From Bacteroidales bacterium (lineage in GTDB: Bacteria; Bacteroidota; Bacteroidia; Bacteroidales; F082), in NCBI GenBank assembly GCA_029983675.1, contig JASBYY010000040.1, positions 1-25,976 of the forward strand: a stretch of 25,976 bases of DNA, written 5' to 3'. Made by a program: the position numbers and the translations under genes. Positions within the stretch are counted from its first letter, which is position 1. Each line of letters starts with the position of its first letter. The notes under the pieces were generated by a model that saw only the letters and a program-made list of their open reading frames with translations, made no database searches and had not been told where the DNA came from. Positions 1-7,787 of the stretch are shown here, piece after piece.

Positions 1-948
1 ATGACCGTTTCGTTCAACCTGACCGGTTTGATGCGTGCCACGGGATACCCCCATAAGTCCATGCTCATCATGGCAGGCGGTGCGTTGCTCAACATCGTGC
101 TCGACACTGTTTTTATTTATGGATTAGGATGGGGCATCTCGGGTGCGGCGTGGGCGACAACGATTTCCATGGCGATGTCGGCCTTGTTCGCCTTTCTGCA
201 TTTTGTCAGCCCCAAGGCGTTTATCCGCTTCAAACGGCATGGCTTGCGCCCCAAGGCTTATATCTTTCGCAATATTTTACTCATCGGCATGAGTCCTTTT
301 CTGATGAATATTGCAGCCTCGGCAGTAGTGGCGCTATTGAACCGTCAGCTGATCCACTTTGGTGGCGATCTTGCTGTGGGCGCCTACGGCATCGTCAATA
401 CCTTTGGTAGCGTGGTCGTGCTGTTCATGCTCGGTGTCTGTCAGGGTATGCAGCCCATTGCCGGCTATAACTATGGCGCGGAGCTGAATGGAAGGCTGAA
501 AGAGGTGTTTTCAAAAACCATGCGCGTGAATGTGATCTGTGGCTTGGTGGGAGCGGTCCTGTCCCTCGCCATCCCCCAAATCATGCTTCGTGCTTTTACC
601 ACCGATGAAGAACTGATACGGATAGGCATTCCCGCCCTGCGATATTTCATGGCGCTGATGCCGCTCGTGGGTTTTACCATCACCAATTCCATCTTTTTCC
701 AGTCGATTGACAAGCCTTGGATTGCCATCACGACGAGTCTGTCGCGTCAAGTGCTTATTCTGCTGCCCATGATTTACATCATCCCGGTGGTTTTCGAAAA
801 CATGGGCCGTATGGGGTTGACCGGATTGTGGGCCTCGGCCACGGCGTCCGATTTTCTTGGAACGGTGTTGGCCGCATCGCTGCTTTTTTCGCAACGCAAG
901 GTGTTCCATGTCGCCTCGAAACCGCTTCCTGACAAAGGAGAGAATTAG
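1..948 (+). CDS. MATE family efflux transporter, 3' part (5' end outside window)
   Basis: Inner-membrane multidrug/toxin extrusion transporter that exports substrates using a Na+ or H+ gradient. The visible 315 residues are almost entirely hydrophobic helices joined by short basic loops (about eight membrane segments). They include the family signature of the C-terminal half: an AYGIVNTFGS helix followed by GVCQGMQPIAGYNYGA. MATE proteins are usually about 440-460 residues, so about 130 N-terminal residues lie before the window, and the ATG at position 1 is probably an internal Met. The C-terminus is a short polar tail (KPLPDKGEN) ending in TAG. The substrate cannot be inferred. A 66-bp gap with its own promoter separates it from the isomerase gene downstream, so the two need not be co-regulated. 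Confidence 0.93.
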   Translation: MTVSFNLTGLMRATGYPHKSMLIMAGGALLNIVLDTVFIYGLGWGISGAAWATTISMAMSALFAFLHFVSPKAFIRFKRHGLRPKAYIFRNILLIGMSPFLMNIAASAVVALLNRQLIHFGGDLAVGAYGIVNTFGSVVVLFMLGVCQGMQPIAGYNYGAELNGRLKEVFSKTMRVNVICGLVGAVLSLAIPQIMLRAFTTDEELIRIGIPALRYFMALMPLVGFTITNSIFFQSIDKPWIAITTSLSRQVLILLPMIYIIPVVFENMGRMGLTGLWASATASDFLGTVLAASLLFSQRKVFHVASKPLPDKGEN

Positions 949-985
949 ATCGTTGGCGATAAAACACAATCTTACGGATTTTCAT

Positions 986-993
986 TACTTTTG
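986..993 (+). promoter_or_regulatory. Bacteroidetes -7 promoter box (TACTTTTG) for the isomerase gene
   Basis: Exact match to TAnnTTTG followed by C, 21 bp before the ATG at 1015. Transcription should start near 1000, giving a leader of about 15 nt. No convincing -33 TTTG was seen at normal spacing. Because the alternative TTG start at 991 lies inside this box, the box supports the ATG at 1015 as the true start. Confidence 0.6.
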
Positions 994-1014
994 CGACCTG
1001 AAATTGAATCGATA

Positions 1015-2007
1015 ATGTCAACAATACTGTATCCGTTAAAGTTCAAGCCCATCTATAAGGATAAAATCTGGGGCGGACGCAAGATCAAGGAAGTGCTCAA
1101 ACACGATTACGGCCAACTGCCCAATTGCGGCGAAGCCTGGCTGCTGTCGGGAGTCTGGGAGGAGCAGAGCGTGGTGGTCAACGGCGATTTTGCCGGTGAT
1201 GAAATCAACGATTTGGTGGAGACTTTCATGGGCGACCTCGTCGGAGAATCGGTATTCGACAAATACGGGGAGCGTTTCCCGATATTGGTCAAAGTCATCG
1301 ATGCCAACGACTGGTTGTCGGTGCAGGTGCACCCTGACGATGCATTGGCACAGCAACGTGGGCTGGAAAACGGAAAGACCGAGATGTGGTACGTCATGCA
1401 GGCCGATAAGGATGCCGAACTGATTATGGGGTTCAATTGCGAGATAGACCGACAACGTTATGACAGAATATTGAAAGACAATAAGTTGAAAAATGTGTTG
1501 AATTTCGAGAAGGTGCATGAAGGCGATGTGTTTTTCATTCCGGCAGGACGTGTGCACGCTTTGGGACCAGACATCATGGTGGCTGAAATCCAACAGACCA
1601 GCGATGTCACCTATCGCATCTACGACTGGGACCGCATCGATGCCGCAGGCATGAGCCGTGAGCTGCACGTCGCGCAGTCGCTCGATGCCATCGATTTCGC
1701 CATGCCCGATTCGTTCAAGATGCCCTACAAAAACCTGTTGAACGCCACCGCACCCGTCATCGACACGCCTTTCTTTGTGACCAACATGCTGCAACTTGAC
1801 GGAACCATAACTAAGGACTATTCCGATTTTGATTCTTTTGTGATTTTGCTATGTGCGAAAGGAAATTTTTCGTTGGAATGGGACTTTGGCTCGATATTTG
1901 TAGGTGTCGGGGAGTGTGTGTTGATACCGAATGCAATTAATAAGGTAAATATCAAGACGGATAATTACTGCAAGTTGTTGGAGGTGTATATTAACGAGGA
2001 AGAGTGA
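1015..2007 (+). CDS. manA: Mannose-6-phosphate isomerase, class I (short form)
   Basis: Interconverts mannose-6-phosphate and fructose-6-phosphate in the cytoplasm, feeding mannose use or GDP-mannose synthesis for surface glycans. This is a cupin, Zn-dependent class I enzyme of the short (~320-residue) type; here it has 330 residues. Expected metal ligands are visible: Q104 and H106 in VQVHPDD, E123 in KTEMWY, and H181 in the GRVHALG stretch. The N-terminal KDKIWGGRKI and the QQTSDVTYRIYDWDR segment are also typical. The ATG at 1015 is chosen because a TTG-initiated extension begins inside the promoter box, and because family members begin with a similar short lead into the WGG motif. There are 93 bp before the thioredoxin gene and no clear terminator between, so read-through is possible. 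Confidence 0.93.
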   Translation: MSTILYPLKFKPIYKDKIWGGRKIKEVLKHDYGQLPNCGEAWLLSGVWEEQSVVVNGDFAGDEINDLVETFMGDLVGESVFDKYGERFPILVKVIDANDWLSVQVHPDDALAQQRGLENGKTEMWYVMQADKDAELIMGFNCEIDRQRYDRILKDNKLKNVLNFEKVHEGDVFFIPAGRVHALGPDIMVAEIQQTSDVTYRIYDWDRIDAAGMSRELHVAQSLDAIDFAMPDSFKMPYKNLLNATAPVIDTPFFVTNMLQLDGTITKDYSDFDSFVILLCAKGNFSLEWDFGSIFVGVGECVLIPNAINKVNIKTDNYCKLLEVYINEEE

Positions 2008-2100
2008 CGGGACAGGAGAACGAAAAAACGTTCCTTGCTTCAAGAAATAAAGCACACGATGGATTGGAATAACATAAATTGACCAAATACTTAATTAAAA

Positions 2101-2595
2101 ATGAAGAAATTAGCTTTCCTATTGTTTGCCTGTTTGTGTTTGGGCGGCTTGCAAGCTCAGCAGAAATCGGATCTTCCCAATGTCACGCTGAAAGATTTGA
2201 GTGGAAAAAGCGTGAACATTTCAACGCTTGCCAACGATGGCAAGCCCGTCGTCATCACTTTTTGGGCCACTTGGTGCAAGCCGTGCATCAAGGAGCATGA
2301 TGCTTTGAACGATATTTACTCCGATTGGCGCGATGAGACGGGAGTGAAAATCTATTCGGTCTCTATCGACGATTCGCGTTCGACGGCGCGTGTCAAACCG
2401 TTTGTGGAAGGCAAAGGCTGGGAATTTGACGTGCTGCTCGATGTCAATGGTGACCTCAAACGTGCCATGAACGTCAGCAATCCGCCCCATACTTTCCTGC
2501 TGGATGGCAGCGGAAAAATCGTCTATCAGCATTCCGGCTATGTGGATGGCTCTGAAAACGAACTGTTTCAGGAAATCAAGAAGGTTGCCAAGTAA
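2101..2595 (+). CDS. TlpA/ResA-like periplasmic thioredoxin
   Basis: Thioredoxin-fold thiol-disulfide oxidoreductase of the TlpA/ResA type, expected in the periplasm, where such proteins reduce or rearrange disulfides in client proteins. A signal peptide of about 20 residues (hydrophobic LAFLLFACLCLGG core, ending LQAQ) precedes a 145-residue domain. The active site is WC59-K-P-C62 in the sequence FWATWCKPCIKEH, and the cis-Pro region is SNPPHTFLLDGSGKI. The ATG follows an A/T-rich leader with no classical Shine-Dalgarno, normal for this phylum. The gene is followed by a strong intrinsic terminator, so it ends its own transcript. It lies 234 bp before the DUF6029/Omp28-type pair, suggesting a shared envelope redox role (inference). 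Its client protein is unknown. Confidence 0.9.
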   Translation: MKKLAFLLFACLCLGGLQAQQKSDLPNVTLKDLSGKSVNISTLANDGKPVVITFWATWCKPCIKEHDALNDIYSDWRDETGVKIYSVSIDDSRSTARVKPFVEGKGWEFDVLLDVNGDLKRAMNVSNPPHTFLLDGSGKIVYQHSGYVDGSENELFQEIKKVAK

Positions 2596-2634
2596 CGTTT
2601 TCTCGTAGGAAAAAAGACAACAACCATAATCAAG

Positions 2635-2664
2635 AATCCGGGAAGTCTCTTTCCGGATTTTTTT
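2635..2664 (+). terminator. Intrinsic terminator after the TlpA-like gene
   Basis: A 10-bp stem AATCCGGGAA/TTTCCGGATT (one G-T pair) with loop GTCTC, followed by a run of T residues through 2664. It lies 40 bp past the stop codon. Confidence 0.85.
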
Positions 2665-2762
2665 GTATTGTAGGGTAGGTGTTTTTGCGCTTGCTTTTGT
2701 TGAAATGCTTGCTATTTTAAGTGAAAATACAGACTTTTGAACTTTAGCTGAACGCTTTTTGT

Positions 2763-2770
2763 TATTTTTG
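2763..2770 (+). promoter_or_regulatory. -7 promoter box (TATTTTTG) for the DUF6029/Omp28 pair
   Basis: Exact TAnnTTTG followed by C. A TTTG at 2736-2739 is a possible -33 element, but at 23 bp its spacing is slightly longer than the usual 19-21. The predicted leader is about 50 nt. Together with the terminator at 2635-2664 this isolates the downstream pair as its own transcription unit. Confidence 0.6.
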
Positions 2771-2829
2771 CGACTTCAACATCAGGATAGAAAGCCCCTA
2801 AGGCCGACATCCTGTAATATGAATTTCTT

Positions 2830-4542
2830 ATGCAAAAAATCTCTGTTCTGTTGGTCCTGACGCTTGGTATGCTCGGACTGACATCGTTTGCCCAAGGGCT
2901 TGGCTCGTCGCAAGTCAGTGGCAGTTTTCAGGTTGATGCACAGTACTATGGTTTAGACAAAGGCTTAGGCATCGATGCCGAGTATCTTTCTGGTAAGCGT
3001 ATGGGTATCAACGGGTTCGGAAAGATAAACTATGCATTGGGCAACTTTTCGGCGGGCATACGCTATGAAGCCTGCCTCACTCCGCTGTCAGGTTTCGACC
3101 CGCGTATGCATGGGCATGGTCTGGCCAATGCCTGGGCCATGTACGACAATGGCAACATTGGTGTCACGGTCGGCGATTTCTATGAGCAGTTTGGCAACGG
3201 CCTTGTGTTGCGCTCCTACGAAGAATGGACATTGGGCTACGACAACGCTTTGCGCGGTATGCGTGTGGTGTTTCGTCCTACCGATGGCGTTACGCTGAAA
3301 GGCGTGTATGGCACCCAACGCCTGTTTTGGGAGAAGTTCGATAATAAGAAAGGCATAGTGCGTGGTGTGGATGCCGAGTGGAACTTAAACCAAAGCATGG
3401 CTAAGTTGCGCGATGCCGATTTTCAGGCCAGCATCGGTGCCAGTGCGGTGAGCAAGTACCAACCCGATTTCAACGTGTTGTACAATATGCCTGAGAATGT
3501 CGCCGCTTTTGCCGGACGTGCCAACATGAGCTACGGCCCTTTCGCTTTCTCGACGGAGTATGCCTACAAAATCAACGATCCCTCCTACATCAACAACTAT
3601 ATTTACAAGGAAGGACAGTCGCTGTTGGCCAACCTGTCGTATTCGCAAAAGGGTCTTGGGGTCGTATTGCAAGTGAAACGTGTCGATAACATGAGCTTCA
3701 AGTCGGACTATGCCGCTGACGGCAGTGTGCTCGACATCAACTTTATCCCGCCTATCAACCGGATACATTCCTATAGCCTGTCGTCACTGTACCCGTATGC
3801 CACCCAGCCCAACGGCGAGATGGCGACGCAGTTCCAAGTGAACTACAAAGTGCAGAAAGGCAGCAAGTTAGGCGGAAAATATGGCATGGGACTGTCTTTC
3901 AATTTCAGTCAGGTGAACGACATCGTGCGCCACTACGTCGCCGGCACCACCGGATTTGGCGATGCCAACGGCACGCTGGGTTACACCTCGCCGTTTTTCG
4001 GGGTTTCCGACCATGTGTTTTTTCGCGATATCAACTGCGGCATCGACAAGAAAATCAATAAGGAATGGAAGTTCAACGCCGAATATGTCAACTTGTATTA
4101 CGACATCGCCACCATCGAGGGCCATGCCGGCATGAAGCCTATCAACACCCACATCGGCATTGTTGACCTGACGCATCGTTTCGGCGGAAGCCACAGCTTG
4201 CGCTTAGAGCTGCAAGGGCTTTGGGATACCGGTGATTACAAAGATGTCGAGGCGTCGGAAATCATGAACTATAAAAAAGCGGGCAACTGGTGCTCCGCCT
4301 TGTTGGAATACACTTTCGCTCCCAACTGGTTTGTGGCATTGGCCGACAAATACAACTACGGCAATCCCGTTAAGGACTACCGTCAGCACTACTACAGCGT
4401 TTCGGGTGGGTACATCAAGGACGCTACGCGCATCTCCCTCACGGCAGGTCGTCAAAACGAAGGTATGTTGTGCGTGGGTGGCGTTTGCCGTTTGGTGCCT
4501 GCATCAAGTGGCGTGACATTATCAGTGACTACAAGTTTCTAA
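2830..4542 (+). CDS. DUF6029 family protein, probable outer-membrane beta-barrel
   Basis: Exported 570-residue protein of unknown biochemical function, resembling the DUF6029 family of Bacteroidetes. A signal peptide (residues 1-21, ending TSFAQ) is followed by a long run of alternating amphipathic strands rich in Tyr, Gly, Asn and Phe. The protein ends in an aromatic-terminated strand (GVTLSVTTSF), typical of proteins inserted by the BAM complex. Recognisable segments include GDFYEQFGNGLVLRSYEEWTLG-like sequence near residues 116-137 and NALRGMRVVF. The stop is only 13 bp before the next ATG, so it is almost certainly co-transcribed with the Omp28-like lipoprotein. Function could be a channel or an anchoring partner for that lipoprotein; neither is proven by the sequence. 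Confidence 0.82.
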   Translation: MQKISVLLVLTLGMLGLTSFAQGLGSSQVSGSFQVDAQYYGLDKGLGIDAEYLSGKRMGINGFGKINYALGNFSAGIRYEACLTPLSGFDPRMHGHGLANAWAMYDNGNIGVTVGDFYEQFGNGLVLRSYEEWTLGYDNALRGMRVVFRPTDGVTLKGVYGTQRLFWEKFDNKKGIVRGVDAEWNLNQSMAKLRDADFQASIGASAVSKYQPDFNVLYNMPENVAAFAGRANMSYGPFAFSTEYAYKINDPSYINNYIYKEGQSLLANLSYSQKGLGVVLQVKRVDNMSFKSDYAADGSVLDINFIPPINRIHSYSLSSLYPYATQPNGEMATQFQVNYKVQKGSKLGGKYGMGLSFNFSQVNDIVRHYVAGTTGFGDANGTLGYTSPFFGVSDHVFFRDINCGIDKKINKEWKFNAEYVNLYYDIATIEGHAGMKPINTHIGIVDLTHRFGGSHSLRLELQGLWDTGDYKDVEASEIMNYKKAGNWCSALLEYTFAPNWFVALADKYNYGNPVKDYRQHYYSVSGGYIKDATRISLTAGRQNEGMLCVGGVCRLVPASSGVTLSVTTSF

Positions 4543-4555
4543 AAATCAGTATGAT

Positions 4556-5893
4556 ATGAAAATCAACAAACGGATATTTTTATTTTTGTCGCTGGCATTG
4601 TTTGCCTTGAGCGCCTGCGATATTAAAGATGAACCTTTTATCCAAGGAGCCGAAGAAGAGAAGGCCATATTGGAGTTTTCCATCGATTCGGTGCAGGGCG
4701 TCATCGACGAGGCTGGAAAGACGGTGAGACTGGCACTGCCCGGAGGCACCGATTTAACCCGTCTCACTCCTCAAATCAAGGTGTCGAAGTATGCCACCGT
4801 TCAACCAGCTTCCGGCGTGGAACAGGATTTCACCCAGCCGTTGGTTTATACAGTTACTGCGTTCAATGGCACTACGGTACAGTATTTGGTGACCGCTGTG
4901 GCTGAAGATCCGGAGGATGAAAAACGCATCCTTCGCTTTGCCATCGAAGCACCAGCTGTCAATGGAGTGATCAACGAAAGCACCAAGACGGTGACCTTGA
5001 CCTTTGACGAAGGGACGGATGTGTCAAATCTGAAACCCATTATCGAAGTCTCGGAAATGGCCACTGTGACTCCTGAATCAGGTGTCAATCAAGATTTTAC
5101 AAATCAGGTCACTTACACGGTGAAGGCGGCAAACGGAACGACTACGGATTATGTGGTTTCGGCTGTTTTTAGTGCGCCTGTGGTTGCCGTCAAACGAGTG
5201 CTGCTCGAAGACTTCACCGGTGTGCGCTGTGTGAATTGTCCTGCGGCGGCAGAGGTGGTCGCGCAGCTGAAGGAATTGTATGGCGACAGGCTGATTGCAA
5301 TGGGCATTCATGGCGGCAATGTCATGACCTATCCCATTAATCCTGACATTGACTTCCGCACCCCTGAAGGAAAAGAATGGTGGGACTTTTTCGGTTTCAG
5401 CTACAAGCCCATCGGCATGGTTGACCGTATCGGAGCACCGGATTATCCGCTGAACTCCAGTGAATGGGGTGCAAAGGTGGCTGCGGAGCTGGAGCAAGAA
5501 CCAGTTTTGGCAATAGGTGTTCAAAATACCTACGATGCATCCTCTCGTACCTTGAATGTCAAGGTGAGTGGAAAAATCCTTGCCGAGCAAAACGAAGAGC
5601 TTTTTGTAGTCGTCAACCTGATCGAAAATGATATTGTCGGACCGCAGATGACACCTGCCGGTCTGAACGCGGAATACGTTCATAAGCATGTGTTCCGTGG
5701 CACACTCGACGGTAAGGCATGGGGACAGCCTGTTGGTGAAGCCCCGTTTGCAGCAGGACTCACCTTTGAAAAGAACTATACCTATACCTTGCCCGACAAA
5801 TTTGTGGCTGAAAATTGCGCTGTGGTAGCCTATATTTATAGAAACAGCGATAAAACCGTCCTGCAAGTTGAGGAAGGCCATGTCATGCCGTAA
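4556..5893 (+). CDS. Lipoprotein with two DUF5018-like repeats and a C-terminal Omp28/thioredoxin-like domain
   Basis: Surface or periplasmic lipoprotein of 445 residues. The signal peptide ends in lipobox LSAC with C21; the following DIKDE contains a K-(D/E)2 pattern like the lipoprotein surface-export signal described in Bacteroidetes. Two homologous ~80-residue beta-repeats follow (about 38-115 and 124-203), both with the pattern GV(I)xE..KTV.L....GTD...L.P.I.VS..ATV.P.SGV.QDFT...YTV.A.NGTT..Y.V. From about 212 the sequence reads VLLEDFTGVRCVNCPAAAE, the start of the Omp28-related fold, with C225-V-N-C228 as a possible redox pair in the thioredoxin position. It follows the DUF6029 gene by 13 bp. 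The repeats probably hold the catalytic-like domain away from the membrane (inference). Actual redox activity is unproven. Confidence 0.85.
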   Translation: MKINKRIFLFLSLALFALSACDIKDEPFIQGAEEEKAILEFSIDSVQGVIDEAGKTVRLALPGGTDLTRLTPQIKVSKYATVQPASGVEQDFTQPLVYTVTAFNGTTVQYLVTAVAEDPEDEKRILRFAIEAPAVNGVINESTKTVTLTFDEGTDVSNLKPIIEVSEMATVTPESGVNQDFTNQVTYTVKAANGTTTDYVVSAVFSAPVVAVKRVLLEDFTGVRCVNCPAAAEVVAQLKELYGDRLIAMGIHGGNVMTYPINPDIDFRTPEGKEWWDFFGFSYKPIGMVDRIGAPDYPLNSSEWGAKVAAELEQEPVLAIGVQNTYDASSRTLNVKVSGKILAEQNEELFVVVNLIENDIVGPQMTPAGLNAEYVHKHVFRGTLDGKAWGQPVGEAPFAAGLTFEKNYTYTLPDKFVAENCAVVAYIYRNSDKTVLQVEEGHVMP

Positions 5894-5941
5894 TGGGCGT
5901 TAATGGGTTAGCCATAACAGTAATTTAACTATCTACGAGAG

Positions 5942-5971
5942 GCTGTGTCAAAATTCAGTTTTTGACACAGC
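5942..5971. terminator. Perfect 12-bp inverted repeat, probable terminator
   Basis: GCTGTGTCAAAA/TTTTGACACAGC with loop TTCAGT lies 48 bp after the Omp28-like gene and 31 bp before the next ATG. The stem extends by three or four pairs beyond one mismatch. The following GTCTTTCTG is a weak T-tract. It may stop transcription in either direction. The GGCTGTGTCAAAA arm also resembles ends of some insertion sequences, but no transposase is near. Confidence 0.55.
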
Positions 5972-6002
5972 GTCTTTCTGTAATCACCATCACAAATCGA
6001 AG

Positions 6003-6770
6003 ATGATATATTATTTTTCAGGTTGTGGCAACAGCCGTTGGCTGGCCGAAGGTTTGGCGGAAGCCACGCAGGATAGGGTGTGTTTTATTCCCGATGCAAT
6101 CATTCATGATGCGGTTGTGGAACTGCATACCGGCGAACGGCTGGGCTTTGTTTTTCCGGTCTATGCTTGGGCGCCGCCTAACATCGTCATGCAGTTTGTG
6201 CAACGGCTGCAAGTCAAACATCGTCCTGAATATGTGTATCTGGCGTGCACCTGTGGCGATGAGGCGGGACTGTCGGAAAGGATATTCCGTAAGGCATTGC
6301 AGCACAAAGGATGGGATTTGGATGCGGCTTTCAGTTTCGTGATGCCGGAGACCTATATCAATCTGCCGGGCTTCCGTCTCGATACCGAGGAAAATGAAAA
6401 GCGAAAGTTGGAGGCGGCGCAGCAACGCCTGACGGAGGTCGCGGAGCGTATTAGAAGCAACGAAAGGGCTTGTTCCGACATGAAAGCAGGGAAGGCTTCG
6501 TGGCTGAAATCCAAGGTCGTTCAACCTTTGTTTCAGGCGCTGCTCATCAGCGACAGGCCTTTCAGGGTGGGATCGGACTGTGTGAGCTGTGGCAAATGTG
6601 AGGAAGTCTGCCCGGTTGGCAATATCCGTTTTAGCAGCGGAAGACCGCATTGGCAGCATCATTGTTCGGGTTGCATGGCGTGCTACCATCATTGTCCGAT
6701 CAACGCTATACAGTTTGGCCGCCATACCAAAGGGAAAGGACAGTATTATTTTGGGCATAGAAACGCTTGA
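6003..6770 (+). CDS. EFR1-type flavodoxin/2x[4Fe-4S] ferredoxin protein
   Basis: Predicted cytoplasmic electron carrier that fuses a flavodoxin-like domain (about 1-160) to a two-cluster ferredoxin domain, the layout of the EFR1 family. The N-terminus MIYYFSGCGNSRWLAEGLA matches the FMN phosphate-binding loop, with Cys where SGTGNS is usual. GFVFPVYAWAPPNIV is the second flavodoxin strand/loop. Cluster ligands are C193, C196, C199, C203 and C221, C224, C227, C231 in two CxxCxxCxxxCP motifs. These would allow two-electron to one-electron transfer; partner enzymes are unknown. It stands alone between the inverted repeat upstream and the convergent hip operon downstream. No clear promoter box was found in the 109-bp leader. 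Confidence 0.9.
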   Translation: MIYYFSGCGNSRWLAEGLAEATQDRVCFIPDAIIHDAVVELHTGERLGFVFPVYAWAPPNIVMQFVQRLQVKHRPEYVYLACTCGDEAGLSERIFRKALQHKGWDLDAAFSFVMPETYINLPGFRLDTEENEKRKLEAAQQRLTEVAERIRSNERACSDMKAGKASWLKSKVVQPLFQALLISDRPFRVGSDCVSCGKCEEVCPVGNIRFSSGRPHWQHHCSGCMACYHHCPINAIQFGRHTKGKGQYYFGHRNA

Positions 6771-6848
6771 TGCGTTGAAGACTTTACGGATGGAGTGCGG
6801 AATGGCCAATTCTGTAGCCAAAGAAGCCAAAACTATTCAAAACAGTTT

Positions 6849-7787
6849 CTAAATCTGTTTGATCATGGCATGAATTATCTCGGACAATTGTTGTTTCGCT
6901 GTCTCTGGAAGAAATGAAATGGCAATGCAATTGTGCCATTCTTCTTCCGCCTTAGTGAATTTGTCGAAAATATTTTGGATGACCTTGTTTTGCAAACCGC
7001 TTTGTAGCATGGCAGTTTCAAAATCAGATTTTGTTATGCGGTTTTTCTTGCCGTTCATGGTCAAGGCCAGTTCTTCCTTGTCATGCGGCATGGCGAGGCG
7101 CACAGAAAGCAAGTCGTAGAAAGGTGATAGCTGGTAGTGTCCTTTCATTGTGTTGATGAGTGAGAAGTTCTTCAAGTGCATGTCGGAGTTCCCTGTCAAC
7201 CAAGAGAATACAATCGTTTCCCAGAAATTGACGAGATCTAATTTCGGGATGGAGGAATACTTGATTATCGCTTTGGCGATTTTTTCGTAGGAAGACTTGT
7301 ACTTGTCGGCAGTCAAGCGTTCAGTGATTTGACATAGGTCTTCCAAATGATACTTCATCCCGTTGGGTCCGCGGTCGATGCGGCGGGTCAGGTAACAAAG
7401 CTCCCCGTCTGCAAAACGGATGAGGGTGTGGGGAACAGTTTTGATTTTCGCTATTGCGGCCAGATGCATGACAAGGTCTTCGTTTTCAGGAAGGTTCTGA
7501 AAGGCTTTCGATTGTGGCTTTAGGATATAGTTTCCACACAATCCCACAATGGTCAGTTTGTCAGGCTCATCTTTCCCCCCTCGATTGATGTCCATGGATA
7601 TTTTGGGCTGTATGCCGGTAACCGTGGCCTTGTTTCCCACGAACAGTTTCGCTAAGTCATTGATGTTGTCCCGCGTATATGGCAATACCAACGTCTTTGT
7701 GCTGCCGAAAAACTTTTTGGCACAGGCGGGGTGAAAATCCGTTGTGTCTTCAGGTAATTCCTGATAGCAGTAGAGGCATCTTTTCAT
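6849..7787 (-). CDS. hipT: HipT-like kinase (C-terminal HipA kinase domain), probable toxin
   Basis: 312-residue HipA-family Ser/Thr kinase lacking the HipA N-terminal subdomain, which is encoded separately just upstream. Related HipA/HipT kinases phosphorylate aminoacyl-tRNA synthetases and stop growth; the target here is unknown. A Cys/His cluster C4-x2-C7-x11-H19-x2-C22 leads the protein. The glycine-rich loop is T55-V-T57-G-I-Q-P-K, with Thr at the positions where E. coli HipT is reported to carry autophosphorylated Ser. The catalytic loop is NSD202MHLKN207, and PFYDLL follows as the metal-binding segment. The start at 7787 is preferred over an in-frame start at 7913 because it overlaps the hipS stop as ATGA, indicating translational coupling. 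It converges with the ferredoxin gene across 78 bp. Confidence 0.85.
   Translation of the reverse strand: MKRCLYCYQELPEDTTDFHPACAKKFFGSTKTLVLPYTRDNINDLAKLFVGNKATVTGIQPKISMDINRGGKDEPDKLTIVGLCGNYILKPQSKAFQNLPENEDLVMHLAAIAKIKTVPHTLIRFADGELCYLTRRIDRGPNGMKYHLEDLCQITERLTADKYKSSYEKIAKAIIKYSSIPKLDLVNFWETIVFSWLTGNSDMHLKNFSLINTMKGHYQLSPFYDLLSVRLAMPHDKEELALTMNGKKNRITKSDFETAMLQSGLQNKVIQNIFDKFTKAEEEWHNCIAISFLPETAKQQLSEIIHAMIKQI

Noticed and set aside
2007..2060. Small inverted repeat GAACG/CGTTC after manA as a terminator.
   Set aside because: Only a 5-bp stem and no T-tract; too weak to call.
5078..5881. 267-codon minus-strand frame opposite the Omp28-type lipoprotein.
   Set aside because: Shadow of a gene with clear lipobox, repeats and CVNC motif; no start context or motif on the minus strand.
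6589..6852. 87-codon frame overlapping the end of the ferredoxin gene and reaching the hip operon.
   Set aside because: It runs out of frame through the second half of the ferredoxin domain and shows no domain of its own.
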